A DNA stretch of 20,747 nucleotides from contig CAKAQP010000019.1 in assembly GCA_916720285.1 (NCBI GenBank), positions 1 to 20,747 on the forward strand, written 5' to 3'. Below the pieces are notes generated by a model. The model was not told the origin of the DNA, did no database searches, and worked only from the letters and a program-made list of their open reading frames with translations. The position numbers and the translations under genes were made by a program. Every line of letters starts with the position of its first letter. Position 1 is the first letter of the stretch. Positions 1 to 6,768 of the stretch are shown here, in pieces. Source of the stretch: an uncultured Lachnoanaerobaculum sp. (GTDB lineage Bacteria > Bacillota > Clostridia > Lachnospirales > Lachnospiraceae).

Positions 1-2611
1 TTGCCTTAATAATGAGCTTAAGTAATTCATCTTTTTTAAAATTATCGACTCCGAAGAATTTGACTACATCTATTGCCTCTTTTACATTTCCGGTATTCAT
101 CAATGTATCACAGTACATAAAAATATTGTCTTCATCCAAGTTCATCTCAGCCGTCTTATAAAGAAGCTTAAAGTTAATCTCTTCTTCCTTCTCTGAAGCT
201 TTCCATAAATGTTCAATAAGCTTTGATAAAAGTATATTTTTAAATCTTGAATCAATGTCTATTTCATCCAATACACCTTCTATTAAAACTATATCTTCAT
301 CACTGATTTCACTGCTCTTTGCAATCTTTCCAAGCATCTCAAGCCTGTGCATATCATGATTTTTATCCAACTCATAAGACCTGTCTACAAGATTTTGCAT
401 ATGGAATATCTTATCTACAGTCATATTTTTGGAATAATATCTGTTGCCCTCACCATCCTCTGTAAGTATAATTGCATTTTCCGAATACAGTGCTACAAAA
501 GCCCTGTTATTTACAAGTTCATATTTCTTTTCACCGTTCAGTTCCGGATATACAACCACTATAGAACACGCTTTATCTTCAGGCACTCTCACATCGTATG
601 AGTTCATCAGAAACGGAATGATTTTTGCCAATCTTTCATCTATATCATCATCTTCCAGAATTCCGGAATAGATATTTATAAGATGATCATCCATTTTCAA
701 TTTCATCGCATTATCAATGGTAAAAATCTTTATTCTCTTTATAAAGCCTCTGTATATTTCACTGTTATGCGGATAAAACTCTACAATATTTTCAAATATC
801 TTTACCTTAAAGTCATCAGCCATCGAGTTTATTCTTTCAAAATGCTTCAGCACAGATTCAGGTATAGGTAAATCATATTTTTCCGGAAGTGAGTAAACAA
901 AGTACTCATATATGCCTTCCACCGGCAATCCCTTTTCAATGCATCTTTCATACCATGCATTTACATACTTTTTTCTGACATTACCTTTTATAAAAATCTC
1001 ACATATATCTGTAAGCAGTTCATTACTTGGCAATGCATTGTATATTGAAAGCAGAATATTTAATATAGCCCCGTTAATTTTCTTTGTCTCTCTTACAACG
1101 GAGAGTATTTTTTCCGAAAGATTAACCGATATGAGATTATTTCTTATACCGAAGCTAAGCGCCAACACTTCAAATCTTGTACAGCTTGTCAAAAGATGTG
1201 GATTTTTACAAAGTAACAGAGCATATTCCATCATCAATATTTTTGACCTGTCACCAAGTTCAAAAGCTCTCTTTAAAAACTTCTGTCTTTCCGCCGGGTT
1301 GTCTAAAAGACTTTCATCAAGATTTAATACAAGCATAAATTCAATGTTTGAATGATATTTCTTATATAAATCCTTGATAAGCTTCGTAAGATCTCTCATC
1401 TTTTCGGCATCAGGATACATATATGTATCCAGGTATTCTAAAATCAGATACTCATCTCTGAGTTCATGCCTGTTCTCTTTTATTTTTGAATCCAGACTGT
1501 TGATAATAGACTTCGCCGTAGCCTTATCTCCCTGCATCAGGTATATTTCCGCCTTTAAAAGCTTTACCAAAAAACTCCTGTGTGTACTTGCCTGTAATCT
1601 GTCAAGTACCGCAAGCATTTTAAATAAAATCTCATTTTTTTCGATTTTATCGCTGCAAAGTTCATGCTCAACTCTAAGCTTTACATAGCTGATCCACTGC
1701 TTTCTTTCAAATATTCTTGCTTCTCTTTGATATTCTTTTTCAAGATTTTTATTTATTACAACTTCAAGATATTTTTCATTTAAACCGTTACCAAACTTTA
1801 TACTTGCAATATTTTTTCTGTCTTGCAAGAGTTCGGAATCTATAGTAAATCCAAGTTCAAAAGTATTATCTTCAAAGTTTTCGTTTTTAATTTTATCCGT
1901 ATTTAATTTAATAAAACCTGCATTTGTTGATACATCAATATCAAGCAATCCCCAGTTTTCTTTGTAAACTTTTACGGTATAAACTTTATCTTCTTCTACT
2001 GTATTTAAGTAAAGCGAATCCGATTCAAGCAAAAAATTCACTGCCTCTTTATTTCCCACAGCCTGCAGGAAATTTTCAAGGTTTAATCTGAAGTTATTAC
2101 CCTTATTAAGTACCTCATAAATCTTTTGATATCTCAGGTCCTTCATAAAGCCCGACTTACAAAAGTCTTTATACATAAAAATAGCCAATGCAATATTTAT
2201 GTCTTCCTTTGCAATGACCATAAAATCATCCACTGTCTTTAATGACTCAAGCACAAGTACAGTATCGGTATTTTTTATATAAAAAGTATAGGGTATATCT
2301 CTTTCTCCGGCATTTGTTACCAAAGTTATAATACCCTCTATTTTTTCTTCTCCGTTCAAATTCTTCGAGTTGATTTCAAGTACAACTTTGTTCTTTATTC
2401 CGCCAAAAGTTGCATCAACCACTCTTACTCTTATATTGTCGGAATATGCCACTCCTCTCAAAGGTACTCCATTGTCACTTCGTACCTCTATTTCAAAGCG
2501 AACAGCTTCATCCATTTTTATAGGCAGTTCTATATTATCCGGCTCACAGACCAATATAGGTAATTCTTCTTCAATAATCCCCTTTGCCAAACGATTGATT
2601 CGCTCTCTCAT
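1..2611 (-). CDS. DUF5717-like giant protein, N-terminal ~870 residues (3' end off the window)
   Basis: A minus-strand reading frame is open from an ATG at 2611 to the left edge without a stop, giving about 870 residues of a longer protein. The start MRERINRLAKGIIEEELP is preceded by GAGGTG about 5 bases upstream. The first ~110 residues are beta-rich and read like an immunoglobulin/BACON-type module. From about residue 340 the chain is helical and repetitive, resembling TPR-like repeats (LVKLLKAEIYLMQGDKATAKS is one such stretch). I see no signal peptide, membrane segment or catalytic motif. The N-terminus and layout match my recollection of DUF5717 proteins, which are over 1,000 residues long and largely confined to Lachnospiraceae; their function is unknown. 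It is divergent from the DUF4364-like gene, with 177 bases between the starts. The family name is from memory; that this is a real gene is close to certain. Confidence 0.8.
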   Translation of the reverse strand, partial: MRERINRLAKGIIEEELPILVCEPDNIELPIKMDEAVRFEIEVRSDNGVPLRGVAYSDNIRVRVVDATFGGIKNKVVLEINSKNLNGEEKIEGIITLVTNAGERDIPYTFYIKNTDTVLVLESLKTVDDFMVIAKEDINIALAIFMYKDFCKSGFMKDLRYQKIYEVLNKGNNFRLNLENFLQAVGNKEAVNFLLESDSLYLNTVEEDKVYTVKVYKENWGLLDIDVSTNAGFIKLNTDKIKNENFEDNTFELGFTIDSELLQDRKNIASIKFGNGLNEKYLEVVINKNLEKEYQREARIFERKQWISYVKLRVEHELCSDKIEKNEILFKMLAVLDRLQASTHRSFLVKLLKAEIYLMQGDKATAKSIINSLDSKIKENRHELRDEYLILEYLDTYMYPDAEKMRDLTKLIKDLYKKYHSNIEFMLVLNLDESLLDNPAERQKFLKRAFELGDRSKILMMEYALLLCKNPHLLTSCTRFEVLALSFGIRNNLISVNLSEKILSVVRETKKINGAILNILLSIYNALPSNELLTDICEIFIKGNVRKKYVNAWYERCIEKGLPVEGIYEYFVYSLPEKYDLPIPESVLKHFERINSMADDFKVKIFENIVEFYPHNSEIYRGFIKRIKIFTIDNAMKLKMDDHLINIYSGILEDDDIDERLAKIIPFLMNSYDVRVPEDKACSIVVVYPELNGEKKYELVNNRAFVALYSENAIILTEDGEGNRYYSKNMTVDKIFHMQNLVDRSYELDKNHDMHRLEMLGKIAKSSEISDEDIVLIEGVLDEIDIDSRFKNILLSKLIEHLWKASEKEEEINFKLLYKTAEMNLDEDNIFMYCDTLMNTGNVKEAIDVVKFFGVDNFKKDELLKLIIKA

Positions 2612-2733
2612 TTATACACCTCTTCCATAAACCATAACCTACATTTTATCATAAATAATAATGAATTTCTATATCTAATCGGCAGTTAGTATGCCACAGG
2701 CAACCGAATAAAATCCTCGGTAATGTATTACAC

Positions 2734-2762
2734 TTTACATAATATCCCATTTGTTGTAAAAT
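2734..2762 (+). promoter_or_regulatory. Sigma-A-type promoter for the DUF4364-like gene
   Basis: TTTACA (2734-2739), a 17-base spacer, and TAAAAT (2757-2762). This predicts a transcript start near 2769 and a very short leader carrying the AGGAGG at 2776-2781. Spacing is ideal and both boxes match the consensus at five of six positions. Confidence 0.6.
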
Positions 2763-2788
2763 CTTTATATTACACAGGAGGTCCGACG

Positions 2789-3316
2789 ATGCTCTCAGAA
2801 CCGATGACTTTATATAAGTTAATGATACTATATATGTTAAAACAAGTTAAATTTCCACTTACAAACTCAAATATATCCGACTTTTTTGTCAGTAAAGAAT
2901 ATACTACATATTTTATAGTCCAACAGGCTCTTTCAGAGCTTTTGGAATCAAACTTACTGAGTGTCGAGAATATAAACAACAATTCCAGATATGAAATGAC
3001 AAAAGAAGGCAAGGAAGCCCTCTCTTTTTTTGAGAAACAGATTTCTCCGGCTATAATTACAGATATAAACGAGTTTATACAGACAAATAAATTCCGCATG
3101 AGAAATGAAGTTTCCACTACAGCAGAATATTATAAGCTTCCGGGAAACGATCTCATTGTGCACTGCGAAGTTTTAGAAGGTAAAACCCCGCTTATAAATA
3201 TAGAAATAAATTCACCCGATGAAGAACAGGCCAATATTATGAAAAACAATTGGCGCTCATGCAGTCAGGATATTTATCAGTATATTATGAAAAGACTTCT
3301 TGGTGGTATGGAATAA
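2789..3316 (+). CDS. DUF4364-like winged-helix regulatory protein
   Basis: A 175-residue cytosolic protein. The ATG at 2789 is chosen because a perfect AGGAGG (2776-2781) lies 7 bases upstream; the frame stays open further upstream to an ATG at 2723, but that stretch contains the promoter and has no ribosome site. The N-terminal ~80 residues read as a PadR-like winged helix: LYKLMILYMLKQVKFPLTNS, then a recognition-helix region and a wing ending RYEMTKEGKEAL. The C-terminal half is a small alpha/beta domain ending IMKRLLGGME. The length and pattern fit the DUF4364 family of Clostridia, assumed to bind DNA, though no target is known. It is monocistronic: the next plus-strand gene is over 16 kb away. 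The divergent DUF5717-like gene is an obvious candidate target (inference). Confidence 0.8.
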   Translation: MLSEPMTLYKLMILYMLKQVKFPLTNSNISDFFVSKEYTTYFIVQQALSELLESNLLSVENINNNSRYEMTKEGKEALSFFEKQISPAIITDINEFIQTNKFRMRNEVSTTAEYYKLPGNDLIVHCEVLEGKTPLINIEINSPDEEQANIMKNNWRSCSQDIYQYIMKRLLGGME

Positions 3317-3318
3317 AA

Positions 3319-3397
3319 GGGGCTGTGAAAAAACTCGATTGAGTTAATATAAAACTATGAAAAATCTCAAAAAGAGTGGGTTGAAAAATCAACCCAC
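3319..3397. mobile_element. Possible solo insertion-element end
   Basis: Three bases after the DUF4364-like stop codon the sequence GGGGCTGTGAAAAAACTC begins (3319-3336). It is followed by a small AACTC/GAGTT stem and, ~40 bases on, a perfect 9-bp hairpin. A terminal GGGGCTGTGAAAA followed by a transposase terminator hairpin is, from memory, like the 3' end of IS1182-type elements in Lachnospiraceae. There is no transposase frame and I find no matching inverted end in the window, so this could only be a relic or a MITE. Weak call. Confidence 0.25.
3359..3397 (-). terminator. Candidate intrinsic terminator for the minus-strand polysaccharide operon
   Basis: GTGGGTTGA (3376-3384) and TCAACCCAC (3389-3397) form a perfect 9-bp stem with a 4-base loop. 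On the minus strand the stem is followed by TCTTTTTGAGATTTTT (bases 3375-3360), a broken T tract. On the plus strand no T run follows (CCAAACATTTGAC), so it would serve leftward transcription coming out of gmhA and the pseudogene rather than the DUF4364-like gene. Confidence 0.5.
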
Positions 3398-3622
3398 CCA
3401 AACATTTGACAAAGAACCAAAAAAAGAAGATAAGCTAAAACACATAAATTCAGAACTTATCCGTTTTATCTATCTCCTCTGATCTTGTTAGCGTACTATA
3501 GATTTTCCTATCTCATAAAACTTTTATCGTATTATTAAATTCATTCCTTAGCTTATCTCACAGTTTACCGTAAATCTTTAAACCTCATAAAGCTTTTATA
3601 CCTTTACTTATCCTCAGCACTG
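3398..3622. other. Non-coding stretch with degenerate repeats
   Basis: No credible gene on either strand. It holds an 11-bp perfect inverted repeat, AGATAAGCTAA (3428-3438) against TTAGCTTATCT (3548-3558), about 110 bases apart. It also has a near-identical 16-base direct repeat, CTCATAAAACTTTTAT (3512-3527) and CTCATAAAGCTTTTAT (3584-3599). Both are AT-rich and may be decayed gene or element sequence between the pseudogene and the operon terminator. Confidence 0.4.
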
Positions 3623-3968
3623 TTATTCAACAAACCCGATCACATATTTATAGACATTAAAACTTAGCTTTTTTATAGCGGACCACGTCTTTATTATCAT
3701 CTTTTCTATCGGTTCAAATTTCTTAAATAAAGGTTCTTCAAACAAATATATCCTGATCATATCTAAAATTGAACATACAACAAATATTTATACCGGTCTT
3801 ACCCCGCATACCGAATAAGGCTAAAAATATATAATTTATAGAGGTACTTCCTGCACCAAAGCCTTCCATTATGCCGGAATTTACCACATAATGATGCGTC
3901 AATATCATAAACATACTGACTATCCTAAGTAACTCAATATTACTTTTTCCCACACTATCATTTTTCAT
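3623..3968 (-). pseudogene. Acyltransferase-3 gene with internal deletion and frameshift
   Basis: The first ~53 codons from the ATG at 3968 (after an AGGCGGG ribosome site) read as a normal acyltransferase-3 N-terminus: SNIELLRIVSMFMILTHHYVV, then FGMRGKTGIN. After GIN (about 3790) the frame continues as CCMFNF and stops at 3738. In the next minus frame the sequence reads IFVVCSILDMIRIYLFEEPLF and runs to a stop at 3623. That is the typical C-terminus of the same family (last membrane helix plus RIYL-EKPLF). The two ends therefore meet in different frames with the central ~250 residues missing; the usual length is ~340-370. The intact protein would be a membrane O-acyltransferase modifying a surface sugar. 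It lies 61 bases after gmhA in the same direction and was probably once the last operon gene. The peptide to 3738 might still be made but could not be an enzyme. Confidence 0.75.
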
Positions 3969-4029
3969 CAGTCCCGCCTAATTATTGGAAATAATATCCT
4001 CCTCTAACTATCTATGATCATATCTTCAA

Positions 4030-4686
4030 CTATTTATTGTAAAATTCACTCTCAAGCATAGCACAGAGTGCATGATACACAGGTAAATGAAGCTCCTGAA
4101 CCTTATATGTCTCGGTTTCGGGCACATGTATTATCACATCACATAATGTGTCAAGCCTGCACTCCTTTTGCCCCACCAAAGCCATGACCTTAAGTCCCTT
4201 GGCTTTTGCAAGCATAGCAGCCTTGACTATATTTTTTGAATTCCCGGAAGTACTTATACCCCAGAACACATCACCCTCAACTCCTATGGAATTAAGCATC
4301 TGAGCGAACATCACATCGCTGTTAACATCATTTATTATAGCTGTTGAAAGAGATATTAAAGAAGGTAGGGAAACTGCCCTGAATCCACCTTCAAGATCAA
4401 GGCTTAATTTTTCACCCTCTTCACCGTACAGGGATTTTAATTTATCGGCAAGTTTTTCATCTATCGGTCTTTTTGCCATAAATGACTTCATAAGTTCACC
4501 GACTATATGCTCACTGTCCGCAGCACTTCCTCCGTTACCTGCCAGATACAAAATATTCTGTCTTAAAACAGTTTCTTTTAAAAGCTCGAAAGCTTTATAT
4601 ATACTGCTTTTGCAGCCTTCCAATACAGGGTATCTTATAAAAAGAGAGTCAAAAATTTCTTCCCTTGATTTAAATAATTTATCCAT
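4030..4686 (-). CDS. gmhA: GmhA-type sedoheptulose-7-phosphate isomerase
   Basis: A 218-residue cytosolic SIS-domain enzyme, predicted to convert D-sedoheptulose 7-phosphate to D-glycero-D-manno-heptose 7-phosphate. Start at 4686 (MDKLF) because AGGAG lies 7-8 bases upstream; an in-frame ATG at 4704 has no ribosome site. Family motifs are clear: GNGGSAADSEH (about residues 51-61), AIINDVNSD (~117-125), STSGNS (145-150) and QELHLPVYH (197-205), the last carrying the Gln/Glu/His cluster of the metal and active site. A charged segment of ~30 residues after the first motif (RPIDEKLADKLKSLYGEEG) makes it longer than the ~192-residue E. coli enzyme, as in several non-proteobacterial members. It is the last intact gene of the operon, separated by 365 bases from the gene before it, so it may have its own promoter. 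Its pathway partner hddA opens the operon 14 kb away. Confidence 0.88.
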   Translation of the reverse strand: MDKLFKSREEIFDSLFIRYPVLEGCKSSIYKAFELLKETVLRQNILYLAGNGGSAADSEHIVGELMKSFMAKRPIDEKLADKLKSLYGEEGEKLSLDLEGGFRAVSLPSLISLSTAIINDVNSDVMFAQMLNSIGVEGDVFWGISTSGNSKNIVKAAMLAKAKGLKVMALVGQKECRLDTLCDVIIHVPETETYKVQELHLPVYHALCAMLESEFYNK

Positions 4687-5051
4687 AGATTTACTCCTAA
4701 ACATCTATATGTTTATCAGCATGATCTGCTTGATTATTATATTACATTAAATACTAAAAATCATTTAAAATAGTTTTGACTGCCATTTTAATTAAAAACT
4801 CAATCAAAGATCCATACGTACTTTATTTTGAGAATGACAGTCAAAATATCTATTCTATTCTTCCGATCTTTTAATATCAATTCTGAAAGTGCCAACCTTT
4901 ACTTTATTGTTACAGCTAAAATAAACTTAAAGTTAGGCAGTATTCAGCGGTTATATTATCAGGAAAACAATTTGATTTATCCTCTATATTATTATAATAA
5001 AACTTCCGAAAGCTCTTATTATATACAAATCTTCATCTCTTTCACGCATGA
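4687..5051. other. Intergenic gap before gmhA
   Basis: No convincing gene in 365 AT-rich bases. On the minus strand there is a TATAAT (plus-strand bases 4736-4741), placed to start a gmhA transcript, but I find no good -35 box at 16-18 bases from it. Just past the SIS isomerase stop, bases 5001-5017 can form a weak, GU-containing stem with a UCGG loop followed by a T-rich run on the minus strand, a poor candidate terminator. A 90-codon plus-strand frame here (4828-5100) has no ribosome site and no recognisable protein character. Confidence 0.4.
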
Positions 5052-5642
5052 TTATTTATCGGCAGATCCCAATCTCTCACCTATATTGCCGCCCGGATGA
5101 TTAAGACCGAAGCTTTCCCTATCTATCTTAAATCTGTTGGCAAGTTCTATAGCTATTCCTTGTAAAACGATCAGGAACACGGTGGTTGAATTGTTAGGAA
5201 CTATATCCCACTGATCACCCTCATGTTCAAGGTCTATAAATAAATTCTCATGTGTCATGTCGTATGACTTGGCATTTTTATTACATGACAGAGACCATGT
5301 ATCGCATTTTCTCTTTTGTAAATGATGGCAAAGTACCAAAGTCTCTGCGGTATTACCGCTTTTAGACAGTAATATCACCACATCCTCATCCTTTACTATA
5401 CCGAGGTCTCCGTGCACTGCGGTATTTGTATGTAAAAAGCTTGCAGGCAAACCGTATGAATTCATAGTTCCTACGAACTTTTCGCATATAGGCACGTTTT
5501 TACCAAGTCCGGAAGCTATTACTTTTCCGCCCTTTTCTATGGCTTTATAACAATTTTCGAGAAGTTTCTCATACTCTTTTTCATCTATAGAAGCTATAGC
5601 CTTTTCAAGTATTCTAAAATTCTCCTCATAATATTTTATCAT
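5052..5642 (-). CDS. KpsF/GutQ-like SIS-domain sugar-phosphate isomerase (no CBS domains)
   Basis: A 196-residue single SIS domain, probably a cytosolic phosphosugar aldose-ketose isomerase. IASGLGKN (about 42-49), GTMNSYGLPASFLHTNTAVHGD (split across ~58-79), SKSGNT (93-98) and NHPGGNIG near the C-terminus follow the arabinose-5-phosphate isomerase pattern of KpsF/KdsD (SGxGKS, LHPxEAxHGDLG, NHPGGxLG). It is shorter than KpsF/KdsD, which are ~320 residues, because the C-terminal CBS pair is absent. The ATG at 5642 has GGGGAT about 5 bases upstream. It lies 13 bases after the DegT aminotransferase gene and is surely cotranscribed with it. The substrate is not readable: arabinose 5-phosphate, a hexulose 6-phosphate or sedoheptulose 7-phosphate are all possible. 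It differs clearly in motif detail from the gmhA product, so it is not a duplicate of it. Confidence 0.75.
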   Translation of the reverse strand: MIKYYEENFRILEKAIASIDEKEYEKLLENCYKAIEKGGKVIASGLGKNVPICEKFVGTMNSYGLPASFLHTNTAVHGDLGIVKDEDVVILLSKSGNTAETLVLCHHLQKRKCDTWSLSCNKNAKSYDMTHENLFIDLEHEGDQWDIVPNNSTTVFLIVLQGIAIELANRFKIDRESFGLNHPGGNIGERLGSADK

Positions 5643-5655
5643 CTTTATCCCCTTC

Positions 5656-6747
5656 CTAACTCAATATTATATTACATATTTTATCCACATCACATGGATC
5701 TAAATCAGAATACAGCGGTAAGCACAAAACATTATTCGAAACTGCCTCTGCCACAGGAGTATTAAAATGATCGTATTTTCCGGCAAAGCTCTTAAATCTG
5801 TTGGTCAAAGGATAAAAATATTTTCTTGCGGCAATATCATGTTGAGCAAGTTTTTCCAATACCTCATCCCTTTTATATTTTCCTGAAAATACCACCGGAT
5901 AATATGAATAATTCCTATCCAAACCTTCTATATCGGGGAATATCTCTATTCCGGGAACACCTTTCAGGTGACTGTCATATCTGTCCGAAGCCGCCTTTCT
6001 CCTGGCAACCGAATCCTCTATATGTCTCAAATTACATAAACCCATTGCGGCATGAAATTCACTGAGTTTAGCATTCATTCCGATTTCATCAGCTTCTTCA
6101 CCGCCCGGACACAGACCGAAGTCTCTAATATGCCTTATCCTTTCGGACAGTCCCTTATCATTAAATACCAACGCTCCACCCTCTACTGTATGGAATACCT
6201 TAGTGGCATGGAATGAATACATTGATATATCCCCGTAACTTGCGATCGACCTTCCCTTATAATTAGCCGCAAATGTATGTGCGGAATCATATATCACCTT
6301 CAGTCCGTACTCCTTTGCTATACTTTCTATAGCCTCAACATCGCAAGGTATACCGTACACATGCACTGCCAGGATAGCGGATGTTTTCTTTGTGATCATT
6401 TTCCTTAGTTTATCCGTATCTATAGTCCATCTTTCCCTGTCTATATCACAAAAAACAGGCTCAAGACCGTTTCTTACAATAGCATTGGTCGTTGAAATAA
6501 AAGTAAAGGGTGTGGTAATAACCTCTCCTTCCAGTTCCAGTGCCTGTAAAGCTATCTCCAACGCCAAATGTCCGTTGGCAAAAAGCTCCACTTCCCCGGC
6601 TTTTAAATATTCTTTCAAATTATCCGTTAATTCCTTATGCTTTTGACCTGCATTTGTAAGCCATCTGCTCTCCCAAAGTTCTCTTAACTCTTTTTCGTAT
6701 TCTTCTATTGACGGAAGCGTAGATCTTGTAACCAATATCTTAGCCAT
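5656..6747 (-). CDS. DegT/DnrJ/EryC1/StrS-family sugar aminotransferase
   Basis: A 363-residue PLP enzyme, the normal length for the family, predicted to transaminate a keto group on a nucleotide sugar to give an amino sugar for the surface glycan. Seen: NGHLALEIALQAL (58-70, phosphate/substrate loop), TTPFTFISTTNAI (78-90), YDSAH (153-157, Asp to the pyridine nitrogen) and SFHATKVFHTVEGG (178-191) with the Schiff-base lysine K183. The C-terminal half has AARKYFYPLT and LCLPLYSDL, both typical. SFHATK...EGG resembles VioA/FdtB-type dTDP-sugar transaminases, but the substrate cannot be fixed, since no dTDP-glucose pathway enzyme is in the window. The ATG at 6747 follows GGAGG by 4 bases. It sits 21 bases after the GT2/GT9-like fusion and 13 before the SIS isomerase. 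Confidence 0.88.
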   Translation of the reverse strand: MAKILVTRSTLPSIEEYEKELRELWESRWLTNAGQKHKELTDNLKEYLKAGEVELFANGHLALEIALQALELEGEVITTPFTFISTTNAIVRNGLEPVFCDIDRERWTIDTDKLRKMITKKTSAILAVHVYGIPCDVEAIESIAKEYGLKVIYDSAHTFAANYKGRSIASYGDISMYSFHATKVFHTVEGGALVFNDKGLSERIRHIRDFGLCPGGEEADEIGMNAKLSEFHAAMGLCNLRHIEDSVARRKAASDRYDSHLKGVPGIEIFPDIEGLDRNYSYYPVVFSGKYKRDEVLEKLAQHDIAARKYFYPLTNRFKSFAGKYDHFNTPVAEAVSNNVLCLPLYSDLDPCDVDKICNIILS

Positions 6748-6768
6748 ATTACCTCCTTAAGTACTATC

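Noticed and set aside
912..1688. Two plus-strand open frames of 147 and 104 codons
   Set aside because: They lie opposite the DUF5717-like gene, have no ribosome site, and their serine/phenylalanine-rich composition is that of an antisense shadow.
2690..2706. TGCC-ACA-GGCA mini-hairpin between the divergent genes at the left
   Set aside because: Only a 4-bp stem; not distinguishable from chance.
4828..5100. 90-codon plus-strand frame in the gap before gmhA
   Set aside because: No Shine-Dalgarno, no domain-like pattern, and its end overlaps the real isomerase gene.
5052..5642. Second gmhA copy
   Set aside because: The SIS motifs follow the KpsF/GutQ pattern (SGLGKN, HPGG) and not the GmhA pattern (GNGGSAADS), so it is a different isomerase.
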